Source: Akkermansiaceae bacterium (GTDB lineage Bacteria > Verrucomicrobiota > Verrucomicrobiia > Verrucomicrobiales > Akkermansiaceae). From it: 36,871 bases of DNA. Every line of letters begins with the position of its first letter. Within the stretch, counting starts at the first letter, position 1. The stretch is from NCBI GenBank assembly GCA_903934285.1, contig CAIZNN010000211.1, forward strand, positions 1 to 36,871, written 5' to 3'. A program made the position numbers and the translations under genes. The notes under the pieces were generated by a model. It saw only the letters and a list, made by a program, of their open reading frames with translations. It was not told the DNA's origin and made no database searches. Positions 24,470 through 32,600 of this stretch are shown here, one piece after another.

Positions 24470-25552
24470 ATGTCAGGCCATCAAGTTCTCGATCACGTTG
24501 ACCAATATCTGCAACTCGGGCGGGAGTACGAGTGCTCGGACGTGCACCTGCCCACCTCATTTCCCCCGGCCTGGCGGCGTTACGGCCAACTCGCGCCGAT
24601 CTGGGATGATCACCTGCCGCTGACCCCGCAGGATACCGAGCGGCTCGCCAGTTCCTTCCTCGGCCAGCACGAGTGGGACCGCCTTCAGGAGAAGGGCGAC
24701 GTGGACTTCGCCTATGCCAATGATCACGGGCGCTACCGCGCTTCGGTCGTCAGACAACGCCTCGGCTACGACATGGCCTTCCGCGTCATCAATACCCGGA
24801 TCCGCTCCATGGCTGAAATCGGCCTGCCCCTCGAGCACATCACCCCGCTGACCCGCTATCAAAACGGCCTCATTCTGGTCACCGGTTCGGTCGGTTCGGG
24901 TAAGTCCACCACCCTGGCGTCGCTCGTCGATTTCATCAACATCGATCGCGAGGACCACATTCTCACCCTCGAGGACCCCATCGAATATGTCTTCGAATCC
25001 AAGGGCTGCCACGTCAACCAGCGCGAAGTCCACGCCCATACCGAATCGTTCGGCAAGGCCCTTCGCGGCGCACTGCGCGAAGACCCCGACGTCATCATGG
25101 TCGGGGAAATGCGCGACCTCGAGACCATCCAACTCGCCCTCACCGCAGCGGAAACCGGCCATCTGGTGCTCGGCACCCTCCACACCGGCAATGCCCCCCG
25201 CACCCTCGACCGCGTGCTGGACGTTTTCCCCACCGACCAGCGCGAGCAAATCCGCGTCATGGTCTCCGAGTCGCTGCGCGGCATCCTCTCCCAACAACTC
25301 GTCCCCTGCATGGACGGCAGCGGCCGCGTCCTCGCCCTCGAACTGCTGGTCAATACCCCCGCGGTAGCCAACTGCATCCGTGAGGGCAAGACCTTCATGC
25401 TGCCGGGCGTCATGCAAACCGGCAAAAACGTCGGCATGATCACCATGGACGAATCGCTGCGCCAACTCTACATCCGCGGCACCATCTCGCGCGAGGAGGC
25501 ACTCTTCCGTGCCGAAGACAAACATCAAATGCGCGATTTCTTCAAATCCTGA
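24470..25552 (+). CDS. PilT/PilU-type twitching motility ATPase (first of two)
   Basis: The 360-residue protein is a hexameric-type secretion ATPase of the PilT family. Walker A is GSVGSGKST (139-147; the common form is GPTGSGKST), followed by the Asp box ILTLEDPIEYVF (164-175), Walker B DPDVIMVGEMRD (205-216) and the His box HLVLGTLHTG (231-240). The N-terminal PAS-like half begins with CSDVHLPTSFPPAWRRYG (22-39). It should disassemble type IV pilus fibres at the inner membrane. The ATG at 24470 starts at the family N-terminus; longer frames upstream run through the YqjK-like gene and are rejected. It is followed after 53 bp by a second pilT-like gene, recalling pilT-pilU pairs. Confidence 0.92.
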   Translation: MSGHQVLDHVDQYLQLGREYECSDVHLPTSFPPAWRRYGQLAPIWDDHLPLTPQDTERLASSFLGQHEWDRLQEKGDVDFAYANDHGRYRASVVRQRLGYDMAFRVINTRIRSMAEIGLPLEHITPLTRYQNGLILVTGSVGSGKSTTLASLVDFINIDREDHILTLEDPIEYVFESKGCHVNQREVHAHTESFGKALRGALREDPDVIMVGEMRDLETIQLALTAAETGHLVLGTLHTGNAPRTLDRVLDVFPTDQREQIRVMVSESLRGILSQQLVPCMDGSGRVLALELLVNTPAVANCIREGKTFMLPGVMQTGKNVGMITMDESLRQLYIRGTISREEALFRAEDKHQMRDFFKS

Positions 25553-25605
25553 CCGTCGCCGCCGCCCCCCTAACTCCCATCCCAACCCGCTTCCCCACTC
25601 CGCTC

Positions 25606-26715
25606 ATGGCATACATCGACGCCTACTTCCGCTATCTCATCGAGAGCAAGGGCTCCGACCTCCATCTCTCCGAAGGCCAGCCGCCGAAAATCCGCGTCCA
25701 CGGCTCCGTCACTCCCATCCCCGAGCAACCCAGACTGGATGGCGGGAGTTTCCGTGCCATGTTAGAAGAGATTTGCGAGCCCTCCGCCTTCGCCCGCTAC
25801 CTCCAAACCGGCGACCTCGACTTTGCCTACGAAATGGACGAGGACTCGCGCTTCCGTTGCAATTATTTCAAACAACAAAACGGCCTGGGCGCCGTGTTCC
25901 GCCTCATCCCCACCGAAATCGCCTCGCTCGAATCCTTGGGCGTGCCCGCCGTGGTCAAGGAATTCGGCCACATGCGCTCCGGCCTGGTGCTGGTCACCGG
26001 GCCGACCGGCTCGGGCAAGTCCACCACCCTCGCCGCGCTGTTAGATTACATCAATATTAATTTCAACCGCCACATCATCACCGTCGAGGAGCCCATCGAG
26101 TTCATCCACAGCAACAAACGCTCGATCATCACCCAGCGGGAAGTGCCGATCCAGACGCCGTCCTTCGCTGACGGGCTGCGCGCCTCGCTGCGCGAAGATT
26201 CGGACATTGTGCTGGTGGGCGAAATGCGCGACCTGGAAACCATCTCGCTGGCGCTCACGGCGGCGGAGACCGGGTTGCTGGTATTTGGCACGCTCCACAC
26301 CAACAACGCCCGCAAGACTGTGGACCGCATCATCGACGTGTTCCCTGCCGACCAACAATCGCAAGTGCGCACCATGCTGGCGGCTTCGCTGCGCGGCGTG
26401 GTGGCCCAACTCCTGTGCAAGCGGGTGGACCGTCCCGGCCGCACCGCGGTGCACGAAATCATGTTCGCCACCCCGGCGGTAGCCGCCATCATCCGTGAGG
26501 GCGCCACCCAAAAGCTCTACGACGTGATCACCAGCGGGCGCTCCGAGGGCATGCAGTTCATGGATGAATCGATCTGGACCAAGCTCAACGCCGGCATGAT
26601 CTCGCCGCAAGAGGCGTACATGAAGGCCATCGACAAGACGCGCTTCAAGAAATTCCTGCCGGCCGCCCTGGCCCACCTCGGGGATGCGTCGGGTGAAAGC
26701 CCGCTCGACCATTGA
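25606..26715 (+). CDS. PilT/PilU-type twitching motility ATPase (second of two)
   Basis: The 369-residue protein is a second PilT-family ATPase. SDLHLSEGQPPKIRVHG (17-33) is the standard N-terminal motif. Walker A is GPTGSGKST (132-140), the Asp box is HIITVEEPIEFIH, Walker B is IVLVGEMRD (201-209) and the His box is LLVFGTLHTNN. It differs clearly from the first protein, so the pair is not a recent duplication and probably divides labour as PilT and PilU do. Which one is the main retraction motor cannot be decided here. No other pilus genes are in the window, apart from the pilin-like protein at the left edge, which belongs to a different family. Confidence 0.93.
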   Translation: MAYIDAYFRYLIESKGSDLHLSEGQPPKIRVHGSVTPIPEQPRLDGGSFRAMLEEICEPSAFARYLQTGDLDFAYEMDEDSRFRCNYFKQQNGLGAVFRLIPTEIASLESLGVPAVVKEFGHMRSGLVLVTGPTGSGKSTTLAALLDYININFNRHIITVEEPIEFIHSNKRSIITQREVPIQTPSFADGLRASLREDSDIVLVGEMRDLETISLALTAAETGLLVFGTLHTNNARKTVDRIIDVFPADQQSQVRTMLAASLRGVVAQLLCKRVDRPGRTAVHEIMFATPAVAAIIREGATQKLYDVITSGRSEGMQFMDESIWTKLNAGMISPQEAYMKAIDKTRFKKFLPAALAHLGDASGESPLDH

Positions 26716-26745
26716 GGGGGTGGCGAATTTATCCGGAAATGAGGA

Positions 26746-26773
26746 TTGCTTTTGCTAGGGAGGAGCTAACAAT
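26746..26773 (+). promoter_or_regulatory. Possible promoter of the zinc-ribbon gene
   Basis: TTGCTT (26746-26751) and AACAAT (26768-26773) are spaced by 16 bp in the 121-bp gap after the second pilT-like gene. The -35 hexamer is identical to the one before the AsmA-like gene. Confidence 0.35.
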
Positions 26774-26836
26774 ATCCGCTTGTCCGGATGCTGGCGCCCT
26801 CTAACGCCACGGAGTTCCGGCACCACTTTCTGACAA

Positions 26837-27244
26837 ATGCACCGCCTGCCCAATCAACAAGCCGTTAACCGCATCCGTTTTGTGTCCTGTTTGATGCTTG
26901 TCAACGGGTTGATCGTTACCGGCTCGCCGGTGTTGCTGGGGGGGGCGCTGGTTGTGGGGGAGCGCGATCTGACCCACCTCGCGCTGGGCATGATGGGTCT
27001 CGCCCTGGTCATCGCCATCATCCAATGGCTCGGTGCCGCGCGCGTGCGCTGCCCGCTGTGCCTGGGAACCCCGCTGGCGTACAGCACCTGCATCAAGGCG
27101 CGCGACGCGCGCCGCTTGTTCGGCAGCTACCGCCTGCGCGTCGCCCACACCACCATGATGCAAGGCAAGTTCCGCTGCCCCTACTGCGGCGAATTCACTG
27201 CCGTGCAGGCCCGCCGCCGGCGCCAGGGCGGCTATGAGCCGTGA
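26837..27244 (+). CDS. Small membrane protein with C-terminal zinc ribbon
   Basis: This 135-residue protein was not assigned to a family. Two hydrophobic segments (about 14-41 and 48-67) are followed by a cytoplasmic part with two CxxC knuckles, CPLC (about 72-75) and CPYC (about 113-116), spaced 37 residues apart, which suggests one structural zinc. The end QARRRRQGG is strongly basic. Verrucomicrobial genomes hold similar small proteins of unknown function, to my recollection. It stands between the pilT pair and the FKBP gene with its own possible promoter. Function is unknown. Confidence 0.65.
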   Translation: MHRLPNQQAVNRIRFVSCLMLVNGLIVTGSPVLLGGALVVGERDLTHLALGMMGLALVIAIIQWLGAARVRCPLCLGTPLAYSTCIKARDARRLFGSYRLRVAHTTMMQGKFRCPYCGEFTAVQARRRRQGGYEP

Positions 27245-27292
27245 CCGGCGCGCCGCCGGCGGCAAAAAGTGCGTTTCCATGGCGGCGCGGGG

Positions 27293-27321
27293 TTGACAGA
27301 TAATGGGAGCGCCGCCAAGCT
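27293..27321 (+). promoter_or_regulatory. Promoter of the FKBP gene
   Basis: A perfect -35 TTGACA (27293-27298) is 17 bp from CAAGCT (27316-27321), a weak -10 of the TAGGCT type. The ATG at 27328 is only 6 bp past it, so the transcript would be close to leaderless. Confidence 0.45.
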
Positions 27322-27327
27322 GCGGCC

Positions 27328-28182
27328 ATGCATGCCTGCCTCAACATCCCACGCGCCTGCGTCCGCCCAGCGGTTGGTTTGGCTCTTGCCCTCACCCTTA
27401 GCCATAGCCTCCACGCCGAACCGACCATGCCTGAAACTCCCGCCGATGTAGCCGCCGCACCCGCCGCCGCCACCACAACCGCCTCCGGCCTAGCCTCCAC
27501 CGTCCTGAAAAAAGGCAGTGGCAGTAAAAAGCCGGCCGCCACCGACACCGTCACCGTCCACTACTCGGGCTGGACCACCGATGGCAAACTCTTCGATAGC
27601 TCGGTCAAACGCGGCGAACCCTCCAGCTTCCCGCTCAATGGCGTCATCAAGGGGTGGACCGAAGGCCTCCAGCTCATGGTCGAAGGGGAAAAACGCCGCT
27701 TCTGGATTCCGGGCAAGCTCGCCTACGGTGACGCCGCCGTGGGTGGCCGCCCCGCAGGCACTCTTGTTTTCGACGTGGAACTGCTCAGCATCAAAGAGGC
27801 GCCCAAACCCCCGGCGGTCCCGGCGGATGTGGCCGCCGCCCCCAACGATGCGGAGAAAACCGCTTCGGGGCTGGCCTCCAAGGTGCTCACCAAGGGCAGC
27901 GGTGCCATCCATCCCAAGGCGAGCGATCAAGTCAAAGTCCACTATTCCGGCTGGACCACCGATGGCAAACTCTTCGATAGCTCGGTGTCGCGCGGGCAAC
28001 CGATTGTGTTCGGGCTCAATCAAGTCATTGCCGGCTGGACCGAGGGGGTCCAACTCATGGTCGAAGGCGAAACACGCCGCTTCTGGATTCCCGCCAAGCT
28101 CGGCTATGGCGAAAACCCCGGCGGCGGCCGTCCCGGCGGACTCCTCGTCTTCGACGTGGAACTCATCCAAATCGTCAAATGA
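27328..28182 (+). CDS. Periplasmic double-domain FKBP-type peptidyl-prolyl isomerase
   Basis: The 284-residue protein has a signal peptide (AVGLALALTLSHSLHAEP) and two FKBP domains (about 52-153 and 179-284), each opening SGLAS.VL.KGSG and carrying VTVHYSGWTTDGKLFDSSV, GWTEGLQLMVEGE(K/T)RRFWIP and LVFDVELL. Each is preceded by a PADVAAAP linker. It should catalyse proline cis-trans isomerisation and assist folding in the periplasm. The two halves repeat with a period of 381 bp, and about 37 bases around TGGACCACCGATGGCAAACT are identical, so the duplication is recent or kept uniform by conversion. The gene overlaps the rhodanese gene by ATGA, showing a coupled operon. Confidence 0.92.
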   Translation: MHACLNIPRACVRPAVGLALALTLSHSLHAEPTMPETPADVAAAPAAATTTASGLASTVLKKGSGSKKPAATDTVTVHYSGWTTDGKLFDSSVKRGEPSSFPLNGVIKGWTEGLQLMVEGEKRRFWIPGKLAYGDAAVGGRPAGTLVFDVELLSIKEAPKPPAVPADVAAAPNDAEKTASGLASKVLTKGSGAIHPKASDQVKVHYSGWTTDGKLFDSSVSRGQPIVFGLNQVIAGWTEGVQLMVEGETRRFWIPAKLGYGENPGGGRPGGLLVFDVELIQIVK

Positions 28183-28826
28183 GTTGCGCCGCGATCAGAT
28201 GGATCGCTGCCACTTGCCTCCCTGCCGCCCTCTCATGTAGCGGGCCCACCGCGGTTGGGGCGGCGCACCCGCCTGCTCCCGCGCCTCCCGCAACCTCCGG
28301 TCAGGCGGCGGGCACCCCGCCCAATACGGTTTACTTAAGACGAGACAGGGACGAGACAGGAAGAGGCGGCGGGCAGGATGCCCGCGCCACAGGTGGCCCG
28401 GGCATCTTGCCCGGAGCCTCGACTCAAACCACCAAGGGTGCTAAGTACACCGTATTGGGCACCCCGCCCGCGCCCACACCCGCGCCCGGCAAGGTCACCC
28501 GCATCCAGCTGGACACGTTCTTCCCGCTGCAACAAGCCGGTGCCGCCCTCATTTACGACGTGCGCCCCGGCTTTTCGTTCCGCCGCGGCCACATCCCGCA
28601 CGCCATCAGCTGGCCCAAAGGCCAATTCACCACCCAGCTGGCGGCGCGCGAGGCGGAAATCCGTGCGGCCCGAGCGGCCAGGCGGCCGATCATTGTTTAT
28701 TGCACCGACCTCGCTTGTCCGGATTCCAACAAGATAGCCACCCGTCTGGCGGCACGCGGCCACTCCGTGTCCATCCTTGACGGCGGCTACGCGGCCTGGA
28801 CCAGCGCCGAGTTGCCATGCGAATGA
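28179..28826 (+). CDS. Exported rhodanese-like protein interrupted in frame by a palindromic element
   Basis: The 215-residue product has a weak signal peptide (IRWIAATCLPAALSCSG), a Pro/Ala linker and a rhodanese domain (about 105-212: LIYDVRPGFSFRRGHIPHAIS, IIVYCTDLACPDSNKIATRL, SILDGGYAAWTSAELP). C175 is the probable active-site cysteine, C180 a possible partner. Residues 46-94 are encoded by the 142-bp element plus one 5-bp target duplication: exactly 49 extra codons, inserted between GTPP and TPPAPTPAPG. In the first element copy this frame contains TAA; here the codon is TAC (Y90), so the gene stays open. The signal may be a lipobox-like AALSC. It overlaps the FKBP gene stop (ATGA). Sulfur transfer or persulfide handling in the periplasm is inferred. 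Confidence 0.85.
   Translation: MSCAAIRWIAATCLPAALSCSGPTAVGAAHPPAPAPPATSGQAAGTPPNTVYLRRDRDETGRGGGQDARATGGPGILPGASTQTTKGAKYTVLGTPPAPTPAPGKVTRIQLDTFFPLQQAGAALIYDVRPGFSFRRGHIPHAISWPKGQFTTQLAAREAEIRAARAARRPIIVYCTDLACPDSNKIATRLAARGHSVSILDGGYAAWTSAELPCE
28319..28460. mobile_element. 142-bp palindromic mini-element, copy 2, inside the rhodanese gene
   Basis: Same length and internal orientation as the copy at 2421-2562. The terminal repeats begin GCCCAATACGG and end with its reverse complement; one base in the right repeat is changed (A to C at 28448), which removes an in-frame stop. The 5-bp direct repeats are ACCCC (28314-28318 and 28461-28465), and outer GGGC/GCCC rebuild the target GGGC-ACCCC-GCCC, the reverse complement of the target of copy 1. 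Confidence 0.88.
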
Positions 28827-28900
28827 ATCGCAAAACCCAAGATAGGTGCTCCGGCGGAGCCGACCGGCCGCGTTCCCAACCAACCGACAGCTAAATCCCC

Positions 28901-29221
28901 ATGTCCAGCTTCCCTAACGTCACCGTCGATGCCAAAGCCAACATCTATTTCGATGGGCGCGTGGTGTCCCACAGCGTGCATTTCCCCGATGGCAGCAACA
29001 AAACCCTGGGCCTCATCTATCCCGGCGAATACCACTTCGGCACCGCCGCCGCCGAGCGCATGGAAATCATCGCCGGAAATTGCACGGTCGTCATGGACGG
29101 CACCGCGGCGGTTCTAACCATCGCGGCCGGCCATGCCTTTGAGGTTCCCGCCGAGAGCGGCTTCACCATCACCGTCGACGCGGGAATCTGCGAATACATC
29201 TGCTCGTTCCTGCCCGCGTGA
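28901..29221 (+). CDS. ppnP: Pyrimidine/purine nucleoside phosphorylase PpnP
   Basis: The 106-residue protein matches PpnP (formerly YaiE/DUF1255) along its whole length: NIYFDGRVVSHSVHFPDGSNKTLGLIYPGEYHFGT, then ERMEIIAGNCTVVMDG, and the end VPAESGFTITVDAGICEYICSFL. This small cupin phosphorylyses a broad range of nucleosides to free base and ribose-1-phosphate. It is a cytoplasmic salvage enzyme. It follows the rhodanese gene by 74 bp, and its stop codon overlaps a possible GTG start of the next gene. Confidence 0.93.
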   Translation: MSSFPNVTVDAKANIYFDGRVVSHSVHFPDGSNKTLGLIYPGEYHFGTAAAERMEIIAGNCTVVMDGTAAVLTIAAGHAFEVPAESGFTITVDAGICEYICSFLPA

Positions 29222-29295
29222 GTGGCTCGCTACAGCCTGCAAGCACGCGCCACGTGTCATGCGGCGCGGGTGTTCTATCAACCAACAATGCAGCC

Positions 29296-30051
29296 GTGAC
29301 CCGTTTGCTCTCCCGAATCAGGCATCTTGCCGCCGCCGCCGGCGTCGCGGTGCTGGCCAGCGCCTGCATCCGCATTCCGCCGCCGCCGGCCACCGCCAAG
29401 CGCCAAATGCACGTCGCCATGACCCCGCTGGCGACCGCCCCCACCGGGCCATTGCATGGGCCGGCCCGTGATCCGGACGTGATGGTGTGGCTGCTTGCCG
29501 ACACCCTCCACACCGCGATGGTTTTCCCCTACGCCTGGTTGTTGGAATCCGGCTTCATCCCGCCTGCGGGATTTGGCCATCCGTCCCATGTCACCCTCAG
29601 TTGGGGCGAGCGCACCGCTTATGTCCAGAAAGCCTGGCTCAATCCGTGGCAGGTGTGGCGGGCGTTTTTCACGCCGTCGCCATCGGTCATGGAGATCATC
29701 CCGATCAACGGGTATGTCGTCAATGTCTGCCAACATCAGCGCGTTTGGCGCAAACTCGTCCCCCGCGCACGCGGCCCGCAACTCGCCGCCTTCCTCAACC
29801 ACGTCAGCCGCAGTGGCGCCGATGGCCGGCCGCTGGCCATTGGCCCGTCGAGTTGGGGTGATGGGTTCCTGTTGGAATCCAAGCACAGCTACCACCTGCC
29901 GCGGATTTGCAACGTGTGGACCGCTCAGGCCATCGAGGCTTGTGGCGGCGATATGAACCCGTGGCTCGCCCTAACCGCCAACGGGCTGGTCCGCCAGGCG
30001 CAACGCCCGCGCAACGGCTTTGAGAATGTCTGGCCCGGCGATAAGGAGTAG
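29296..30051 (+). CDS. DUF2459 family putative lipoprotein
   Basis: A GTG at 29296 gives 251 residues beginning with a signal sequence (LLSRIRHLAAAAGVAVLASAC), where the cysteine could be lipidated although the lipobox is imperfect. An upstream GTG at 29218, overlapping the ppnP stop, would add 26 residues ahead of the signal and is less likely. The mature part fits DUF2459 (TIGR02117): VMVWLLADTLHTAMVFPYAWL, HVTLSWGERTAYVQKAW, PSVMEIIPINGYV and the C-terminal HSYHLPRICNVWTAQAIEACGG. Family function is unknown; conserved His, Trp and Cys suggest an enzyme-like site. Two palindromic repeats follow the stop. Confidence 0.78.
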   Translation: MTRLLSRIRHLAAAAGVAVLASACIRIPPPPATAKRQMHVAMTPLATAPTGPLHGPARDPDVMVWLLADTLHTAMVFPYAWLLESGFIPPAGFGHPSHVTLSWGERTAYVQKAWLNPWQVWRAFFTPSPSVMEIIPINGYVVNVCQHQRVWRKLVPRARGPQLAAFLNHVSRSGADGRPLAIGPSSWGDGFLLESKHSYHLPRICNVWTAQAIEACGGDMNPWLALTANGLVRQAQRPRNGFENVWPGDKE

Positions 30052-30052
30052 T

Positions 30053-30072
30053 CCGCTCAGTCCCCTGTGCGG
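30053..30072. repeat. Inverted copy of the CACAGGGGACTGTG palindrome
   Basis: CCGCTCAG-TCCC-CTGTGCGG, one mismatch from a perfect palindrome, followed by TCTTC. It begins 2 bp after the DUF2459 gene stop and is the reverse complement of the element at 7138. Confidence 0.8.
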
Positions 30073-30119
30073 TCTTCCCGATGATGCCGGGCGTACGGCT
30101 TGTGCCATGGCACCACCCT

Positions 30120-30229
30120 GGCTTGAAGACATCACAGGGGACTGTGATGACTACTTGGCTTGAAGACATCACAGGGGACTGTGATGACTACCTTGGCTTG
30201 AAGACATCACAGGGGACTGTGATGACTAC
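30120..30229. repeat. Three tandem palindromic units
   Basis: A 35-bp unit starting GGCTTGAAGA occurs at 30120-30154, 30157-30191 and 30195-30229, separated by TT and CTT. Each unit contains the perfect palindrome CATCACAG-GGGA-CTGTGATG (30130-30149, 30167-30186, 30205-30224). They fill the gap between the DUF2459 and DoxX genes. Confidence 0.95.
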
Positions 30230-30295
30230 TCCTTCCCTGCGCCCGCCCGCACAATCCGCTTGCCGCGCGGCGCGCCATGCGGGATGCTCGCGGCC

Positions 30296-30820
30296 ATGGA
30301 GCGCAAGGGGCATTATCTAACATCGCTGGCATGGTGCCTGCGCGTGGGGCTGGGACTGTGGTTCATGTGGAGCGGCGGCCACAAGGTGTTTGTTAGCGGG
30401 CTGGACCGCTTCACCCAGGATGTGGCCAATTACCAACTGGTGGCGGCGCCGCTGGACGCCCTGGCGGCCTACACGGTGCCGTGGGTGGAGATGGTGGCGG
30501 GGACGTGTTTGCTGTTAGGCGTGCTGCGGCGCGGCACCCTGCTGGTGTGCTGCGGCTTGGTGACCACCTTTGCCGTGTCCGTCGGCTGGGCCTGGGCGCA
30601 CCAACTCAACATTGCCTGTGGTTGCCACGGCGGGGATGCGCCCATCCGGTATTGGTGGAAGTTGTTGGAATTCGCCGGCTACTACGCGGCGTTTGCGTTC
30701 CTGTGGTGGCTGGAGCGCCGGCGTGTGCCGGCGTGTGATGGTCCGGCCGGGCCGGGGCCGGCCGCGGCGACCACGCCGGCGCAAGCCGGCGCTGCCACAC
30801 GAAGCCGCGAGGGTGGTTAG
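30296..30820 (+). CDS. DoxX/MauE family membrane protein
   Basis: The 174-residue protein has four membrane helices: LAWCLRVGLGLWFMWSGGHKVF, LAAYTVPWVEMVAGTCLLLGV, GTLLVCCGLVTTFAVSVGWAWA and LLEFAGYYAAFAFLWWLE. The pattern, with FMWSGGHK in helix 1 and a Cys pair CGCHGG after helix 3, fits the DoxX/MauE group, some of which support periplasmic disulfide or sulfur chemistry. The last 30 residues (RRVPACDGPAGPGPAAATTPAQAG...) are low-complexity and are encoded by a cluster of GCCGGC palindromes (30719-30791), so the tail is probably a repeat insertion rather than functional. The ATG at 30296 is preferred over an upstream TTG. Confidence 0.8.
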   Translation: MERKGHYLTSLAWCLRVGLGLWFMWSGGHKVFVSGLDRFTQDVANYQLVAAPLDALAAYTVPWVEMVAGTCLLLGVLRRGTLLVCCGLVTTFAVSVGWAWAHQLNIACGCHGGDAPIRYWWKLLEFAGYYAAFAFLWWLERRRVPACDGPAGPGPAAATTPAQAGAATRSREGG

Positions 30821-30833
30821 GGCCGGTTCCGGC

Positions 30834-32003
<1,170 letters not shown>

Positions 32004-32048
32004 CTAGGCCTTGCAGCCAGCAGCCTGCCAGTGCATCATGCCGGCGGC

Positions 32049-32351
32049 ATGAAGACAGTCACCGATAAATTGAAGAACTTTCTCCAGTATGTGGCCGTCA
32101 AGTTGATTGACGAGCCGAGTCAGGCGCAATTGAAGGTGGCGGAGGTCGGACCCAAGCGCCTGCGTTTCAAGCTGGTGCTGGCGCAGGCGGATGTGGCGAT
32201 GTTGATCGGGCGCAATGGCTTCACCGCCTCCTCCATCCGCAGCGTGCTCAAGGCCGCCGCCGAGCGCGAGGGCGTGCAGGTGTCCCTGCAGATCCATTCG
32301 CATGAGGAAGAGGCCGAGCTGATGGCCAGAGAAGGCAGCGCGGGCAAGTGA
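32049..32351 (+). CDS. KH-domain RNA-binding protein (KhpA-like)
   Basis: The 100-residue protein consists of a single KH domain: LQYVAVKLIDEPSQAQLKVAEV, then the GxxG loop in LIGRNGFTASSIRSVLKAAA (53-72), followed by VQVSLQIHSHEE. This is the KhpA (formerly YlqC) pattern; KhpA binds RNA, often with KhpB, and affects cell-division genes in Gram-positive bacteria. In most bacteria khpA lies between rpsP and rimM, which is not so here. The ATG at 32049 fits the family start. A 9-bp inverted repeat (32507-32515 with 32542-32550) lies in the 249-bp gap before the next gene. Confidence 0.88.
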   Translation: MKTVTDKLKNFLQYVAVKLIDEPSQAQLKVAEVGPKRLRFKLVLAQADVAMLIGRNGFTASSIRSVLKAAAEREGVQVSLQIHSHEEEAELMAREGSAGK

Positions 32352-32600
32352 GGGGAGCGCGCGGGCAGGCGGATCTAACCAGACAGCGGTGTTGCCGCGC
32401 CCGGAGAGGGGCGCGGAGAGGGGCCCGGCCAGTGTGGCCGCGAGTGAGTGAGGGAGGGCGATGGCCGCACCGTATCATGAGAGTTGCTAGCCACGGGCGC
32501 GCCATGCGGAAAATTTCGGCCAATCAGCCAACGCGGCGGGGAATTTTCCGTGTTTCGTGCTGGCGGAGCGGGGGATTGCCGGTTAGTTTGCGCTCGGCAG

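Noticed and set aside
30120-30229. CRISPR array with 35-bp repeats
   Set aside because: The units are separated by only 2-3 bases, so there are no spacers, and the repeats are internal palindromes.
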